From the NCBI GenBank assembly GCA_029784595.1, contig JAJETZ010000002.1, forward strand, positions 292,000 through 355,999: a stretch of 64,000 nt of DNA, written 5' to 3'. The translations under genes and the position numbers were made by a program. Shown here one piece after another: positions 9,208 through 19,544 of the stretch. The notes under the pieces were generated by a model. It was not told the origin of the DNA, searched no databases, and saw only the letters and a list, made by a program, of their open reading frames with translations. The first letter of the stretch is position 1. Every line of letters begins with the position of its first letter. This DNA is from Wolbachia endosymbiont of Meromenopon meropis (GTDB taxonomy: Bacteria; Pseudomonadota; Alphaproteobacteria; Rickettsiales; Anaplasmataceae).

Positions 9208-10917
9208 CTATTGTATCTTTAGTAATTTTGCGTATAGTCCATCTTTACTTATTAGAGATTCATGAGTTCCTGTTTCTTGTACTCTTCCATGATTCATCAC
9301 TACGATTTTATCAGTTTTTAACGTAGTTGATAATCTGTGTGTGACTATAATGGTTGTTCTATTTTGCATTAATTTAGTTACCGCTTCTCGCACAAGTTTT
9401 TCACTTTCATAATCAAGAGCAGAAGTTGCTTCATCGAAAACTAGGATTTGAGGATTTTTTAATATTGCCCTTGCTATTACAATACGTTGCCTTTGCCCCT
9501 CGGAAAGCTTTAATCCTCTTTTTCCCACAAATGTATCAAAACCACAAGGCAATTTGTCAATAAATTCCATTGCATAAGCACTGATAGCTGCTTGTCTTAC
9601 TTCTTCATATTTTGCATTTGGTTTACCATACAATATATTTTCCATTATTGAACAAGAAAATATTTTGGTATCCTGCGGTACTAAACCAAATAATGACCTT
9701 AGATTACTTAATGCAATTGATTTAATATCATATCCATCGATAGTAATACTACCTTTATTTGGATCATAAAAACGTAGTAGAAGCTTTAAAATTGTACTTT
9801 TTCCACTACCAGATGGTCCAATAATCGAAACTGATTCACCTGCTTTTATAAAAAATGACACAGCATTTAATGCTGGTCTGTATGGACGAGATTCATAAAA
9901 AAATGTTATGTTGTTAAACGAAATTCCTTTTTGTACACAACAGATTTTTATAGAATCAATAGCATCTACTATAGAACTTTCTATATTCTTAAATTCAAAT
10001 AAACGTTCTACTATTCCAAGGCCTCGTTGCAGGTCATTTATATTATCGCTTAAATTATTAATAGCTCCCGCTACAAGTGCAGAATAGAACAAAAATGAAG
10101 ATAGCTCTCCAACAGTTATATTTTTGTTTAAGACTTCTTTAATACCAAAAAAAATCAAAACAATCAATGATCCTATTATACATGAGATAATTAAAGTTAC
10201 TAAAATGGCACGCAAGAATACTAATTTTATATATGATTCTGATACTAAATTTAGACACCGTTTAAAGCGGATTTTTTCATTTTCCTCCAGTACAAATGAC
10301 TTAATATTTATTATGGATCTAAAATTTTCTTCACTAAACGATGCAAGCTCGCTCAACTTATTCTGAACAAAGCGTCCGTGTTTACGTACTTTCTTACCAA
10401 GGGAAATTATTATGATCAGTAGTATTGGTATTATTGTTGCTGTATATATAGTTAAGCGTAGATCTGTGTATATTAACATGGCAATACTTCCAATCAAAAC
10501 TGCAAAATTTCGTAGTATGGTAAGCAGACTGCTATTTATTATAGATTGCAACAGAGATGTATCAGTAATTAACGCTGAAATGATATCTTGTGTACCAGTA
10601 TTTTCAAAGAAACTCGGTTGTAAGTCAATAACATTACTATACAGGTCATATCTTATCTTTGCAATAACTTTTTCGCTACCAATACCAATAAAATACATTT
10701 TGATAAATGCAGCAAGAGAAACAGCTAAAATTATAAATACAGTAGTCATTAGCTTAGTAGTAAAGTTTTTTTCTTCACCAAAATCAACTATACTACTTAG
10801 ACTTGCGCCAAAAAGAAGAATAGTTAAAGTCGAGAATAAAACTGCAGCAAAAGCTATTATAAAATAATGTAAGTTAGGTTTTATGTAGTAAAATAGCTGC
10901 TTAATACTAGATCTCAT
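9208..10917 (-). CDS. MsbA-type ABC exporter, fused membrane and ATPase domains
   Basis: Half-transporter of 569 residues with an N-terminal six-helix exporter domain (about 1-310) and a C-terminal nucleotide-binding domain. The ATPase motifs are all present: Walker A GPSGSGKST, Q-loop in LFGLVPQDT, signature LSEGQRQR, Walker B ILVFDEATSALD and H-loop VTHRLST. The signature carries Glu where most members have Gly (LSGGQ), a tolerated variant seen in some exporters. It starts at ATG 10917. Such proteins act as homodimers moving lipids, peptides or drugs out across the inner membrane. Anaplasmataceae lack LPS, so classical lipid A export is unlikely; the substrate is unknown. It stands alone with gaps on both sides. 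Confidence 0.92.
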   Translation of the reverse strand: MRSSIKQLFYYIKPNLHYFIIAFAAVLFSTLTILLFGASLSSIVDFGEEKNFTTKLMTTVFIILAVSLAAFIKMYFIGIGSEKVIAKIRYDLYSNVIDLQPSFFENTGTQDIISALITDTSLLQSIINSSLLTILRNFAVLIGSIAMLIYTDLRLTIYTATIIPILLIIIISLGKKVRKHGRFVQNKLSELASFSEENFRSIINIKSFVLEENEKIRFKRCLNLVSESYIKLVFLRAILVTLIISCIIGSLIVLIFFGIKEVLNKNITVGELSSFLFYSALVAGAINNLSDNINDLQRGLGIVERLFEFKNIESSIVDAIDSIKICCVQKGISFNNITFFYESRPYRPALNAVSFFIKAGESVSIIGPSGSGKSTILKLLLRFYDPNKGSITIDGYDIKSIALSNLRSLFGLVPQDTKIFSCSIMENILYGKPNAKYEEVRQAAISAYAMEFIDKLPCGFDTFVGKRGLKLSEGQRQRIVIARAILKNPQILVFDEATSALDYESEKLVREAVTKLMQNRTTIIVTHRLSTTLKTDKIVVMNHGRVQETGTHESLISKDGLYAKLLKIQ

Positions 10918-11103
10918 CCAATTTTATTAGGTGCTCAGAGCTGAGTATATCAATATTAACGTAAAGAGAAAGCGAAAAAATAAGATTTAAATCTGTTAAT
11001 CATATTAAGTTCGTGACTTTTTAGGTTAGATATAAATCTAGATATAAAGAAAAATCAACAGAATTAAAAAATATTTTAAGGTAATGTTCTTTTTTCTAGA
11101 ATA

Positions 11104-11427
11104 TTACTCCATTGTAATATTCTTTTTCTTTAACAAGTTTTGTAGCTCACTTTTTTCATACATCTCACAAACGATATCACAGCCGCCAATAAATTCTTCT
11201 TTTATGTACAATTGCGGAATTGTTGGCCAATCAGAGAATTTTTTTATAGATTGACGTGTTTCATCATCTTCTAGTACGTTTATAGATTTAAATCTTACAT
11301 TTAATTTTTTTAGAATCGACACGACAAGAGCAGAAAATCCACATTGAGGAAAATCGGGTGTGCCTTTCATATATAGTACTACATCATTTTCTCTCAGAAT
11401 TTTTTTTATTTGTTCAAAATTTCTCAT
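11104..11427 (-). CDS. grxD: Monothiol glutaredoxin, Grx4 family
   Basis: Small cytosolic protein (107 residues) that binds and transfers [2Fe-2S] clusters with glutathione. The monothiol active site CGFS is at residues 29-32 within MKGTPDFPQCGFS. The family features WPTIPQLYIKEEFIGGCDI (cis-proline loop and glutathione-binding GG) follow near residues 68-86. It starts at ATG 11427, preceded by an AAGGT ribosome-binding site. It lies 18 nt after the BolA-family gene on the same strand. Grx4 and BolA proteins form a heterodimeric cluster complex, so the linkage supports co-transcription and joint function in iron-sulfur trafficking. Confidence 0.96.
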   Translation of the reverse strand: MRNFEQIKKILRENDVVLYMKGTPDFPQCGFSALVVSILKKLNVRFKSINVLEDDETRQSIKKFSDWPTIPQLYIKEEFIGGCDIVCEMYEKSELQNLLKKKNITME

Positions 11428-11445
11428 GAAATTTACCTTATAATT

Positions 11446-11664
11446 TTAAGTACTGGTTTCTAACTGCAATGCATGTATAGATAAACCTTCCAATGCCTTA
11501 TATACCATTTTATGTTGTTCTACTCTTGTCCTCCCAAGGAAGCATTTCGAGCTTATTTTTAAACGAAAATGATCACTGTCTCCGACAAAGTCACTAATTT
11601 CTACATAAGCATCAGGAAATGATTCTTTAATTATTTTTTCTAATTCATATACTGAAATAACCAT
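11446..11664 (-). CDS. bolA: BolA family iron-sulfur cofactor protein
   Basis: 72-residue protein matching the BolA fold from end to end. ELEKIIKESFPDA forms the first helix, HFRLKISSKCFLG the middle strands, and VEQHKMVYKALEGLSIHALQLET the C-terminal signature with its conserved His. It starts at ATG 11664. It is placed between a malic enzyme gene (61 nt upstream) and Grx4 (18 nt downstream), all on the minus strand. BolA proteins bind [2Fe-2S] clusters together with monothiol glutaredoxins. The short length is closer to the YrbA/IbaG or BolA2 type than to the roughly 105-residue E. coli BolA. Confidence 0.93.
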   Translation of the reverse strand: MVISVYELEKIIKESFPDAYVEISDFVGDSDHFRLKISSKCFLGRTRVEQHKMVYKALEGLSIHALQLETST

Positions 11665-11725
11665 TTCAACTTATCTTGAATACAATGCTTTATTTTAAAT
11701 CTAAAATTACTTTGTGCAACTTAAT

Positions 11726-13051
11726 TTATCGTAAAGACAATGAATTCAGCGTGCTAAGAGCATTTTCAAGACGAGATTTTAATTGATTTTCATATGCACT
11801 CCAATTTTGTATTGCTTTTTTAGCAACACCTGAATACACAGCAGCTTTTGCAACTGCAGGAGAGACTCTAGAAATTAATCTTGGGTCAAATGGAGTAGGT
11901 ATTATATATTCACATCCATAACTCATTTTACGTCCACCATAAACTGTGGATATTTCGTCAGGTACTAGCTCGCGAGCAAGTTTTGCTATTGCATTTGCAG
12001 CTGCAATTTTCATTTCATTGTTTATTGTTGTGGCATGTACGTCAAGCGCTCCTCTAAATATATAAGGAAATCCCATTACATTATTTACTTGATTATTATA
12101 ATCTGATCTACCGGTTGCAATTATTGCATCTGATCTTACTACTTTCACAAATTCAGGCCTTACTTCTGGATCAGGATTAGCAAGAGCAAAGATAATTGGA
12201 TCTTTGGTCATGTTTTTTAGCATTTCTTTATTTAAGACATTTTTTGCGGATAGTCCGATAAATATATCGGCACCTTTTATTGCATCAAGTAAGGAGCGTT
12301 CTTTTGTATCAATTGCATACTTTTCTTTCCATTCATTCATATCTTCTTTTCTACCCCTATGTATTACACCTTCTTTATCACACAGTACTATGTTTTTAGC
12401 ACCCATAAATTTTAGTATCTCTAAACACGCAATTCCCGCTGCTCCAGCGCCATTCATGATAATTTTTACGTTTTCTATTTTTTTTCCTGTAATATCAAGA
12501 GCATTTTTTATGCCGGCTGCAACAACAACTGCAGTTCCATGTTGATCGTCATGGAATACTGGAATATTCATCAGTTCATTTAGACGCTTTTCTATTATAA
12601 AGCAATCAGGAGATCTTATATCCTCTAAATTTACCCCTCCCCAGCTCGGTCCAAGATATCTTATTGCGTTGATAAAATTTTCTATATCTTCTGTATCAAC
12701 TTCTATATCAATTGCGTCAATATCAGCAAAACGCTTAAATAGGACAGCTTTTCCCTCCATAACAGGCTTTGAAGCGAGAGGTCCAATATTACCGAGTCCA
12801 AGAACTGCAGTTCCATTTGAAATAACAGCAACACAGTTGCTCTTTGTCGTATAATCATAAACGAGATTAGGATTTTTAGCTATTTCAATGCATGGAGCCG
12901 CAACTCCAGGTGAATAGGCAAGTGATAAATCAAATTGTGTAGACAAGGGTTTTATTGGCAAAATAGATATTTTGCCAGGATTACCGCTGCCCCCACTACT
13001 ATGATATTTAAGTGCTTCTTGTTTTGTATCGTGATCCAAATCTTCATTCAT
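11726..13051 (-). CDS. maeB: NAD(P)-dependent malic enzyme (decarboxylating), no PTA domain
   Basis: Converts malate to pyruvate and CO2 with NAD(P)H. The N-terminal malic domain shows FDLSLAYSPGVAAPC (Tyr46), EGKAVLFKRFADIDAIDIEVD and VFHDDQHGTAVV. The NAD-binding domain begins at the MNGAGAAGIACLEIL Rossmann motif, followed by FALANPDPEVRPE. It has 441 residues, whereas the large MaeB form of many proteobacteria is about 760 residues because of a C-terminal phosphotransacetylase-like domain. Here the stop is followed after 61 nt by bolA, so that domain is absent. It starts at ATG 13051, divergent from pgsA. Together with pdhA it links TCA-cycle malate to acetyl-CoA. Confidence 0.93.
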   Translation of the reverse strand: MNEDLDHDTKQEALKYHSSGGSGNPGKISILPIKPLSTQFDLSLAYSPGVAAPCIEIAKNPNLVYDYTTKSNCVAVISNGTAVLGLGNIGPLASKPVMEGKAVLFKRFADIDAIDIEVDTEDIENFINAIRYLGPSWGGVNLEDIRSPDCFIIEKRLNELMNIPVFHDDQHGTAVVVAAGIKNALDITGKKIENVKIIMNGAGAAGIACLEILKFMGAKNIVLCDKEGVIHRGRKEDMNEWKEKYAIDTKERSLLDAIKGADIFIGLSAKNVLNKEMLKNMTKDPIIFALANPDPEVRPEFVKVVRSDAIIATGRSDYNNQVNNVMGFPYIFRGALDVHATTINNEMKIAAANAIAKLARELVPDEISTVYGGRKMSYGCEYIIPTPFDPRLISRVSPAVAKAAVYSGVAKKAIQNWSAYENQLKSRLENALSTLNSLSLR

Positions 13052-13181
13052 TATTGTACTTTGAATTCATATTTTCTAAGCATATGGAATTTTTGTGGAT
13101 ATTCAATTGCAAACTATTAGCTTGTGAATTGTGGTCTACTCCTGTATAAGCTTATATTATGCTGCATTAAAGTTACACTGC

Positions 13182-13724
13182 ATGCTTAAGAAAAACTTGC
13201 CCAATCTGCTAACAATCTCTCGTGCGCTTGCGGTGCCAGTGATAATATTGAGTTTTTACATAGAAAACAAGTATGCAAATCTAATAACAATATCAGTTTT
13301 TATATTTGCATGCATTGCAGATTTTTTTGATGGTTATTTAGCACGCGCGTGGAAGGTTCAATCAAAATTTGGTAAACTATTTGATCCAATTGCTGATAAA
13401 TTAATAGTTATTTCAACAATAATGATGTTAGTTTATAAACATAAGGTCAACGATTATACTATAATACCATCAGTGATCATTGTTTGTCGTGAGATACTGG
13501 TTTCGGGTTTACGTGAATTTTTGATCGCTACAAACGTTAGTTTACCCGTGAGCAAAGCTGGGAAAATTAAAACATTTTTACAAATGCTTGCCGTAGTAAT
13601 ATTAATAATTGATAATTGTAAAATAACTCAATATATAGGTGCGACCTGTCTTTGGATTGCGTCTATTATAACTATATGGTCAGCTCATAAATATATTATT
13701 ATTGGTATCAAAAAAATTAATTGA
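13182..13724 (+). CDS. pgsA: CDP-diacylglycerol-glycerol-3-phosphate 3-phosphatidyltransferase
   Basis: Membrane enzyme that makes phosphatidylglycerophosphate. The complete CDP-alcohol phosphatidyltransferase signature is present: D47-x2-D50-G51-x2-A54-R55-x8-G64-x3-D68-x3-D72. About five hydrophobic helices make up the rest of the 180 residues, and NLLTISRALAVPV at the N-terminus is typical of PgsA. I choose ATG 13182 (MLKKNLPNLLTISR) because family members begin there. A GTG at 13131 would add 17 unrelated residues. Neither has a good Shine-Dalgarno sequence. It is divergent from the malic enzyme gene, with 130 nt between the two starts. Confidence 0.94.
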   Translation: MLKKNLPNLLTISRALAVPVIILSFYIENKYANLITISVFIFACIADFFDGYLARAWKVQSKFGKLFDPIADKLIVISTIMMLVYKHKVNDYTIIPSVIIVCREILVSGLREFLIATNVSLPVSKAGKIKTFLQMLAVVILIIDNCKITQYIGATCLWIASIITIWSAHKYIIIGIKKIN

Positions 13725-15521
13725 ATCTCTTAGAGAAGAATTAATATATAAATAATTAGAGAATTATAACAAGCTTAATTTAGTAGTGATTATATACAAA
13801 CATCAATTAGTTAATTAATTGAATTTATGTAATTTTGGTTAAAAATGATTTCTGCATTAAATTTTAGAAAATAGAAAATTTCTGGATAGGGGATTTAGCA
13901 GATTTTGATTCTAATTGAAAAACTAAATTTAAACAAAGAGGATTTTCGAACAAAGTTGTTGATACTGCTAAAAATTAAAGAAAACTGTATACACAACGTG
14001 TATTATTATTAAATAAAAATGTCATTTGTGAGTTTCCATTATTGTTATCTTCTGACAGAAATATACATTAATCATATGTTATTTTGTGTATTACAAACAA
14101 TGCGCTAAACTGCAGTAGTATTGCTTTTATAGCAATGTAAACATTACATTTAATTTAAAATATTAAAAATATAGATAATTAAGAACGGAATTTAAGATAT
14201 ATTAAAAGCGATAGATTAACGGGAAAGAAAAGTATTGCATATGTTATCGAGTTATATTAACACATTTTAATGTTATTATTGTAATAATTAGGAGTTAATA
14301 ATAATTATAGAAACGTTCAATTAAAAAATAAATAATAGTAGATGTAACTTTAGGTTTTAGTATATTTGCTTTGTAGCGCAAAGGATTAACTTTTAAATAT
14401 CGTAAAAAGTACAAGAATAAAGTTAAAGAGGATGAAATAAATTTAAAGAGCAAGAATATTCAAATATTGATAAAATTCTAGCAGAAAAATTAACAACATT
14501 TCTCCTTACTAATCTAGTGTTTATTAGACCTTTTGTAATTTTAATATAAGGAGAGTTGAATTGTATTATCGTTATCTTTGTATATTTTATTGCTGGAGAT
14601 CAGTTTTGGATTTAGTAAGTATCACTTTAATTAAAGTAGGAATTGAACTGATTACGTATCTTTAAAATTATAAAGGAAATTAAAAAATATAGAAATCAGT
14701 AGAAAATCGCAAAAATTAAAGATGTGTTAATTAAGTTAACGTTGCAAGTAATTACAAATAGAAGAAATGGTGCAAGGCTAATGATGCTGCGTATATTAAA
14801 TTTTTTTTTACGATAAAACTATCCATGATAATTTAAAATTTGAGAGAAAAAGATTAAAGATAGTTTTATTGCAACTTAAATAGTTTATAAATTAGTGTAA
14901 AACGTTCAGAAATACGATCTAATCTACATAATATTTTAATTTTCAATTAACTATTTGTAATTTTATTACTTAATTTTAAAGAAAATTAAAGTCTTTATCA
15001 AAGTTAGAACCCAAAGAAGAAACAAATTTTTTTAAAAATAAAAAGTTTTAATAGTATTATTATATCTTCATAAGGATAGATGTTTAAACACTTTATTTAA
15101 TACTCTTTAACAGTTAGTTTAAAAAACATTTAGTTTTTAAAACTGAAATGAATATTTACTTTTTTTGATCTTATTTTATTTGTAATGAAAAGTTCGAGAT
15201 TTTTTGTGAGCCAATAAACTGTTTTAAATTAAAAACAGAGAGCTTCTAAAATTGAACTTTTATTTGCTTATAGCATGACACAGTCAGATCTAAATAATTT
15301 TTAGAAATCTAGTTATAATTTTTTGTTGTTTTTAATAATTACGAAGATTCAAAAATATTTGATACATTTCTCATCTTTGTTTTTATCAGGAAATTTCTGT
15401 CTAGACGTTTGTTATCGTTAAATATTCAGCAAACCATCACTACGACTCATATATTAATATTGAATGTTTTTATATTTTTAGATAAAAATCGTACAACACT
15501 TTAATTGCAAATACCTTTTAT

Positions 15522-15547
15522 GTCGTACTACTACATACTAGTACGAC
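15522..15547. other. Stem-loop, 9-bp mixed-base stem
   Basis: GTCGTACTA and TAGTACGAC pair perfectly around an 8-nt loop. There is no T-run on either side, so it is not a simple terminator. It lies inside the 2.6-kb gene-free region about 0.8 kb upstream of the ferredoxin reductase gene. Confidence 0.4.
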
Positions 15548-16000
15548 TATACTATATCAGAACTTCAATGTGTTATAAATATACTTGAGGTTCTTGCCTT
15601 AATTATAATCTTTATACTTTAATTTTTTTTTTCGCTCATTGTTTTCAGATTTTTTTTGCCTTGAATATATTCAAGAGTTTATAATTAATAATTATTAACA
15701 GAAGAAGTTAAATCAGAATTTTATTTAATCTTTTTTAAATATATTAAAGATTGAGATGTACAGGCATTCTTCTTCTTAGAATTTTTTGCATGTACATTAA
15801 GATAGCCTTAATTCTGTTCATCAAATTTTCTCATCGATTCTGAGAAGAGTTTAATAATTATCAAGCAGTTTTAAAAAAAGCGTTCTGTTAAAATGTTTAG
15901 TTTTAGATAACTATTTTGGCATTATCAATGCTTATAAACAAAAAAATTCACGAGTGTAAGTACTGATTGAGCATTTCACATTGTTTTTCTTAAAACTAAC

Positions 16001-16014
16001 TCGAATGCATTCGA
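16001..16014. promoter_or_regulatory. Perfect 14-bp palindrome, possible operator
   Basis: TCGAATGCATTCGA is a perfect palindrome with four G/C pairs, sited 359 nt upstream of the ferredoxin reductase start. A dimeric regulator could bind such a site, but no second copy was noticed, and chance is a fair alternative. Confidence 0.2.
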
Positions 16015-16372
16015 CATGAAAATGTTTACTAAATTTGTGGAGATTTTTTGTAATCTAATAAAATTCAGAATTTTGCTTTTTATATATCTAGTATATTTAT
16101 CATGAGTTCAATGAGATTGGATATTACTAACGTAGAAATTATAAGTGATTATTTGTAATTCTTTTTGATGTTGTTTTATTTACCGTAATCTTCATTGATT
16201 GGATATTTTTTGATATTTAAGATATTTGTTCTGCAAGCAAAATTAGTGTCACAATTTAATTGTGTAAAATTTTATTTTTCTTTTAAATACAAAATTTCAT
16301 TTTATGACAAAAATTGTGTTTTTATTATTGATTCATAAATTGACCTTATTAGTAAAGCTATCTATCATCTAG

Positions 16373-17401
16373 ATGAGTCATTTCTTAAATGAAAATATGG
16401 AGACTGACATTGTAATAATAGGTGCAGGACCTATTGGAATATTCACTGCTTTTCAAGCAGGAATGCTCGATATGAAATGTCACATCGTAGATATTTTGAA
16501 TCAACCAGGAGGGCAATGTACTGCTCTTTATCCGGAAAAGCCTATATATGATATACCTGGTTATCCTATAGTTATTGCTCAAAAACTAATCGAGCAGTTA
16601 ATAGAGCAAGCCTCGCCATTTGAGCCAATTTATCAATTAAATCAAAAGGTTGAAAAAATTTTGAGTAATGAAGATGGAAAATTTAATGTAGTAACGAACA
16701 TAGGTACAAAGCTAAAATGTAAAGCTGTTATAATTGCCGCAGGTAATGGAGTATTTGAGCCTAATCGCCCACCGCTTAATGATATATTAAAGTATGAAAA
16801 TAAATCCGTGTTTTATAACGTAAATAAAATTTCTGATTTTTGGGATAAGACTGTAGTAATCGCGGGAGGAGGAGATTCTGCTGCTGGATGGACCATGGAA
16901 CTCTCTAAAGTTGCAAAGAAAATTTATCTAATACATCGAAGAAAGGAATTTCGTTGCATTGCTAAAACTAAGAATGAATTAGAATTACTTGCAAGTAGTG
17001 GAAAAATAGAACTTGTAATTCCATATCAATTACATAAATTAATAGAGAGTAATGGTCAATTGAACGCAGTAATAGCAAAAAATATCTTTTCTGGAGAGAG
17101 AAAAAAAATATTTACTGATTTTTTGCTACTATTTTTTGGACTTTCAATGAATTTGGGTCCAATAAAAAATTGGAATATAAAACTAGAACGAAATCGTATA
17201 GTTGTTGATCAAGCCACGCTCAAAACCAGTAGAGATAAGATATATGCGATCGGAGATATAGCTACTTACTCAGGTAAACTAAAGTTGATACTAAATGGCT
17301 TTGCTGAAAGCGCTATGGCTTGTTACGATGTATATAAAGTTATCCGAAATTCTCCAGTGAATTTTGAATATTCGACTTCAAAATTGATGCTTAATCGATA
17401 A
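16373..17401 (+). CDS. Ferredoxin/flavodoxin-NADP+ reductase, TrxB-like type
   Basis: FAD- and NADPH-binding oxidoreductase of 342 residues in the YumC-type ferredoxin reductase family. The FAD-binding motif GAGPIG is at residues 17-22, and a YPEKPIYDIPGYP segment typical of the family lies near 55-67. A second nucleotide-binding motif AGGGDSAAGW lies near residue 165, and the C-terminal FAD motif is KIYAIGDIA. The CxxC redox pair of true thioredoxin reductase is missing, which separates it from TrxB. It starts at ATG 16373; a second ATG at M9 is possible. It probably supplies reduced ferredoxin for iron-sulfur assembly. pgk follows 53 nt downstream on the same strand. Confidence 0.92.
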   Translation: MSHFLNENMETDIVIIGAGPIGIFTAFQAGMLDMKCHIVDILNQPGGQCTALYPEKPIYDIPGYPIVIAQKLIEQLIEQASPFEPIYQLNQKVEKILSNEDGKFNVVTNIGTKLKCKAVIIAAGNGVFEPNRPPLNDILKYENKSVFYNVNKISDFWDKTVVIAGGGDSAAGWTMELSKVAKKIYLIHRRKEFRCIAKTKNELELLASSGKIELVIPYQLHKLIESNGQLNAVIAKNIFSGERKKIFTDFLLLFFGLSMNLGPIKNWNIKLERNRIVVDQATLKTSRDKIYAIGDIATYSGKLKLILNGFAESAMACYDVYKVIRNSPVNFEYSTSKLMLNR

Positions 17402-17454
17402 GCTTTGAGTTAAACTATATACTATATAGCTTTTTTTAATTTGTTAGCCTGACT

Positions 17455-18645
17455 ATGAATCTTTCTAGCATAAAAAATTGTAATTTTAACAATAAAACTG
17501 TTTTACTTAGAGTCGATTTTAATGTTCCTATGAAAAATGGAAAAGTTTCTGATAATACGCGTATTTTGAAAACATTACCTACTATTCGCTATTTATTGAA
17601 TTCGGGAGCAAAAATCGTCATTATATCACACTTTGGACGTCCAAAAATCACAAATGATAATTTGTCATTAAAAAATATAACTGAAGTTATATCACAGCTT
17701 TTAAACAAAAAGATAAAATTTTTAAATGATTGCATTGGCGAGAAAGTGCAAAAAGCAGTAAATGAAATGAGCAGAGGAGATGTGATATTGTTAGAAAATT
17801 TAAGATTCTACAAAGGAGAAGAGCAGAATGATTCGAATTTTGCTAAACAGTTAGCATCATTAGCAGATATATATGTAAATGATGCATTTTCCTGCTCCCA
17901 TAGAGCTCATGCCTCTATTTTACGCATTACAGAATTTTTGCCTTGCTATGCTGGATTTTGTTTACAAGATGAATTAAAGTATCTTAAAAAGGCCGTAGCG
18001 CTTGATGCTAAACCCATTACTGCGATAGTTGGAGGAGCTAAAATATTAACAAAAATAAAAATGCTTATAGGGCTAGTAAAAAGGGTTGATTATTTAGTTC
18101 TTGGTGGCGCAATTGCTAACAATTTTTTATTACATAGTAAAGTGAATATTGGTAAATCACTTTTTCAAAGTGGAATTGATGAATTTGTTTATGGGATTAT
18201 TGAAACAGCAAATAAAAACAATTGTAAAATAGTTGTACCTGAAGATGTTTTGGTTGTAGTAAAATCTGATCATAGTATTGGTATTTTGAAAAAAATTGAA
18301 TCTATTTCTGATGATGACGTAATTTTCGATATTGGACCTAAAACCTTAAATACGATAGCTAATATAATAGCAAATAGCAGAACATTGCTGTGGAATGGAC
18401 CTATTGGCGTTTTTGAGCATTCGATTTTTGCAAATGGCACAATAGAATTGATGAAAATTGTAAGTAGCTTGACACGTAAGGAAAAATTAATCAGTATTAT
18501 AGGTGGAGGAGATAGTCTATTTGCAATAAACGCCGCAAATTTAACCGATAAAGATTTTACGTATGTTTCAACTGGTGGAGGAGCGTTTTTAAGTTGGTTA
18601 AGTGGCGACAGATTACCAGGAATTGTTGCATTGCAAAAGTTATAA
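17455..18645 (+). CDS. pgk: Phosphoglycerate kinase
   Basis: Interconverts 1,3-bisphosphoglycerate and 3-phosphoglycerate with ATP. It has 396 residues, the usual length. Visible motifs are VLLRVDFNVPM near the start, HFGRP, NLRFYKGEE, the interdomain segment VGGAKILTKI, and the nucleotide loop GGGDSLFA followed by STGGGAFLSWLSG at the C-terminus. Many homologues have GGGDT instead of GGGDS, a minor change. It starts at ATG 17455, 53 nt after the ferredoxin reductase gene. A short hairpin with a T-run follows the stop. In this metabolism it is more likely gluconeogenic than glycolytic; that is inference. Confidence 0.97.
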   Translation: MNLSSIKNCNFNNKTVLLRVDFNVPMKNGKVSDNTRILKTLPTIRYLLNSGAKIVIISHFGRPKITNDNLSLKNITEVISQLLNKKIKFLNDCIGEKVQKAVNEMSRGDVILLENLRFYKGEEQNDSNFAKQLASLADIYVNDAFSCSHRAHASILRITEFLPCYAGFCLQDELKYLKKAVALDAKPITAIVGGAKILTKIKMLIGLVKRVDYLVLGGAIANNFLLHSKVNIGKSLFQSGIDEFVYGIIETANKNNCKIVVPEDVLVVVKSDHSIGILKKIESISDDDVIFDIGPKTLNTIANIIANSRTLLWNGPIGVFEHSIFANGTIELMKIVSSLTRKEKLISIIGGGDSLFAINAANLTDKDFTYVSTGGGAFLSWLSGDRLPGIVALQKL

Positions 18646-18651
18646 TTTATT

Positions 18652-18673
18652 AAGACCTTAAGAAGTCTTTTTT
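18652..18673 (+). terminator. Probable Rho-independent terminator after pgk
   Basis: AAGAC and GTCTT pair around an 8-nt loop and run straight into a stretch of T residues, starting 6 nt after the pgk stop codon. The stem is short (5 bp), so termination may be weak. Confidence 0.5.
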
Positions 18674-19544
18674 AAATTGTGCTTATACTGTCATTTTTTA
18701 AAAAATAAGCTGTATTTATAGTAATATTTAAAGAATAAGTATTATTAACAATTAATAGTGCGTATCGGTAAGTAGGGTTTATTTTATATTCAAAGAAGAT
18801 TATTGTGATTTCATCAAATCTTCATAACTTTTCTTAGTCTAACTGCTTTTAATAATAAGGCAATTTAAGTAAAAGAAGATTTTATAGAGTAGTTTTTGTT
18901 ACCTAGATTCATCATCTTATAAGGATAGTGGGGGGAAATATATGATGATACACCATAGTTATTAAAATGACTAAGCCAAGCATAGATGACACTTAAAGTT
19001 ACTCAAATGTGAATTGATGAGAGGTTTAGTTTAAAAACAGCGGAATTAAAAATTAAAATAACTAAATGTATTTTGTAAATAAATTAGAAAATTTAGCTTT
19101 TTGATGTCGTGATATAAATATATAATATATATCGGGTTTTAAGATGTCGATAAATGAAGAAAGTGCAATTTTCAAAAAAAAATCCTTGTTTAATAAATTA
19201 AAAATTAATCATTCATTAATAAATATTTGAAATAAAACATCTAGAAAAATCTAATAATGAAAGTTATTTATTATACAAATATATTCAGGAGCTTACATGC
19301 TAATAATTTTAGCATTTTAGCAACAAGGTATCTTATTGATGTGTTATTACATAGAATTAAAGATTAAATGCACTAATGTAAATAGAAAATAACATTCATC
19401 AATTGATATTCATTTTATGAATAAAAATATACTATATTTAAATTTTAATTATGATCTAATATCGAATATTATAATAACAAAAAGTAGTAGATAGTAGAAT
19501 ATACTATATCTATAGCAGAATGCATTTCTCTGTATTTTATCTTT
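18674..19544. other. Gene-free region between pgk and the DedA-like gene
   Basis: No gene is supported. A run of six G residues at 18930-18935 stands out in the AT-rich background, followed by two adjacent ATG codons that soon reach a stop. No tRNA or known RNA pattern was found. Confidence 0.6.

Larger units (their letters stand above)
13725..16372. other. 2.6-kb gene-free region
   Basis: No protein gene is supported. A TTG frame at 14561-14665 (34 codons) has an AAGGAG-like site in front but no family pattern. Structures seen are a 9-bp stem-loop at 15522-15547, a longer imperfect stem at 15756-15797 with ATGTACA/TGTACAT at its base, and a 14-bp palindrome at 16001-16014. The promoter of the ferredoxin reductase gene should lie near the right end. 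The rest is AT-rich with frequent stops. Confidence 0.7.

Noticed and set aside
14561..14665. 34-codon TTG frame behind AAGGAG
   Set aside because: No conserved pattern and an uncommon start codon; one AAGGAG in 2.6 kb is not surprising.
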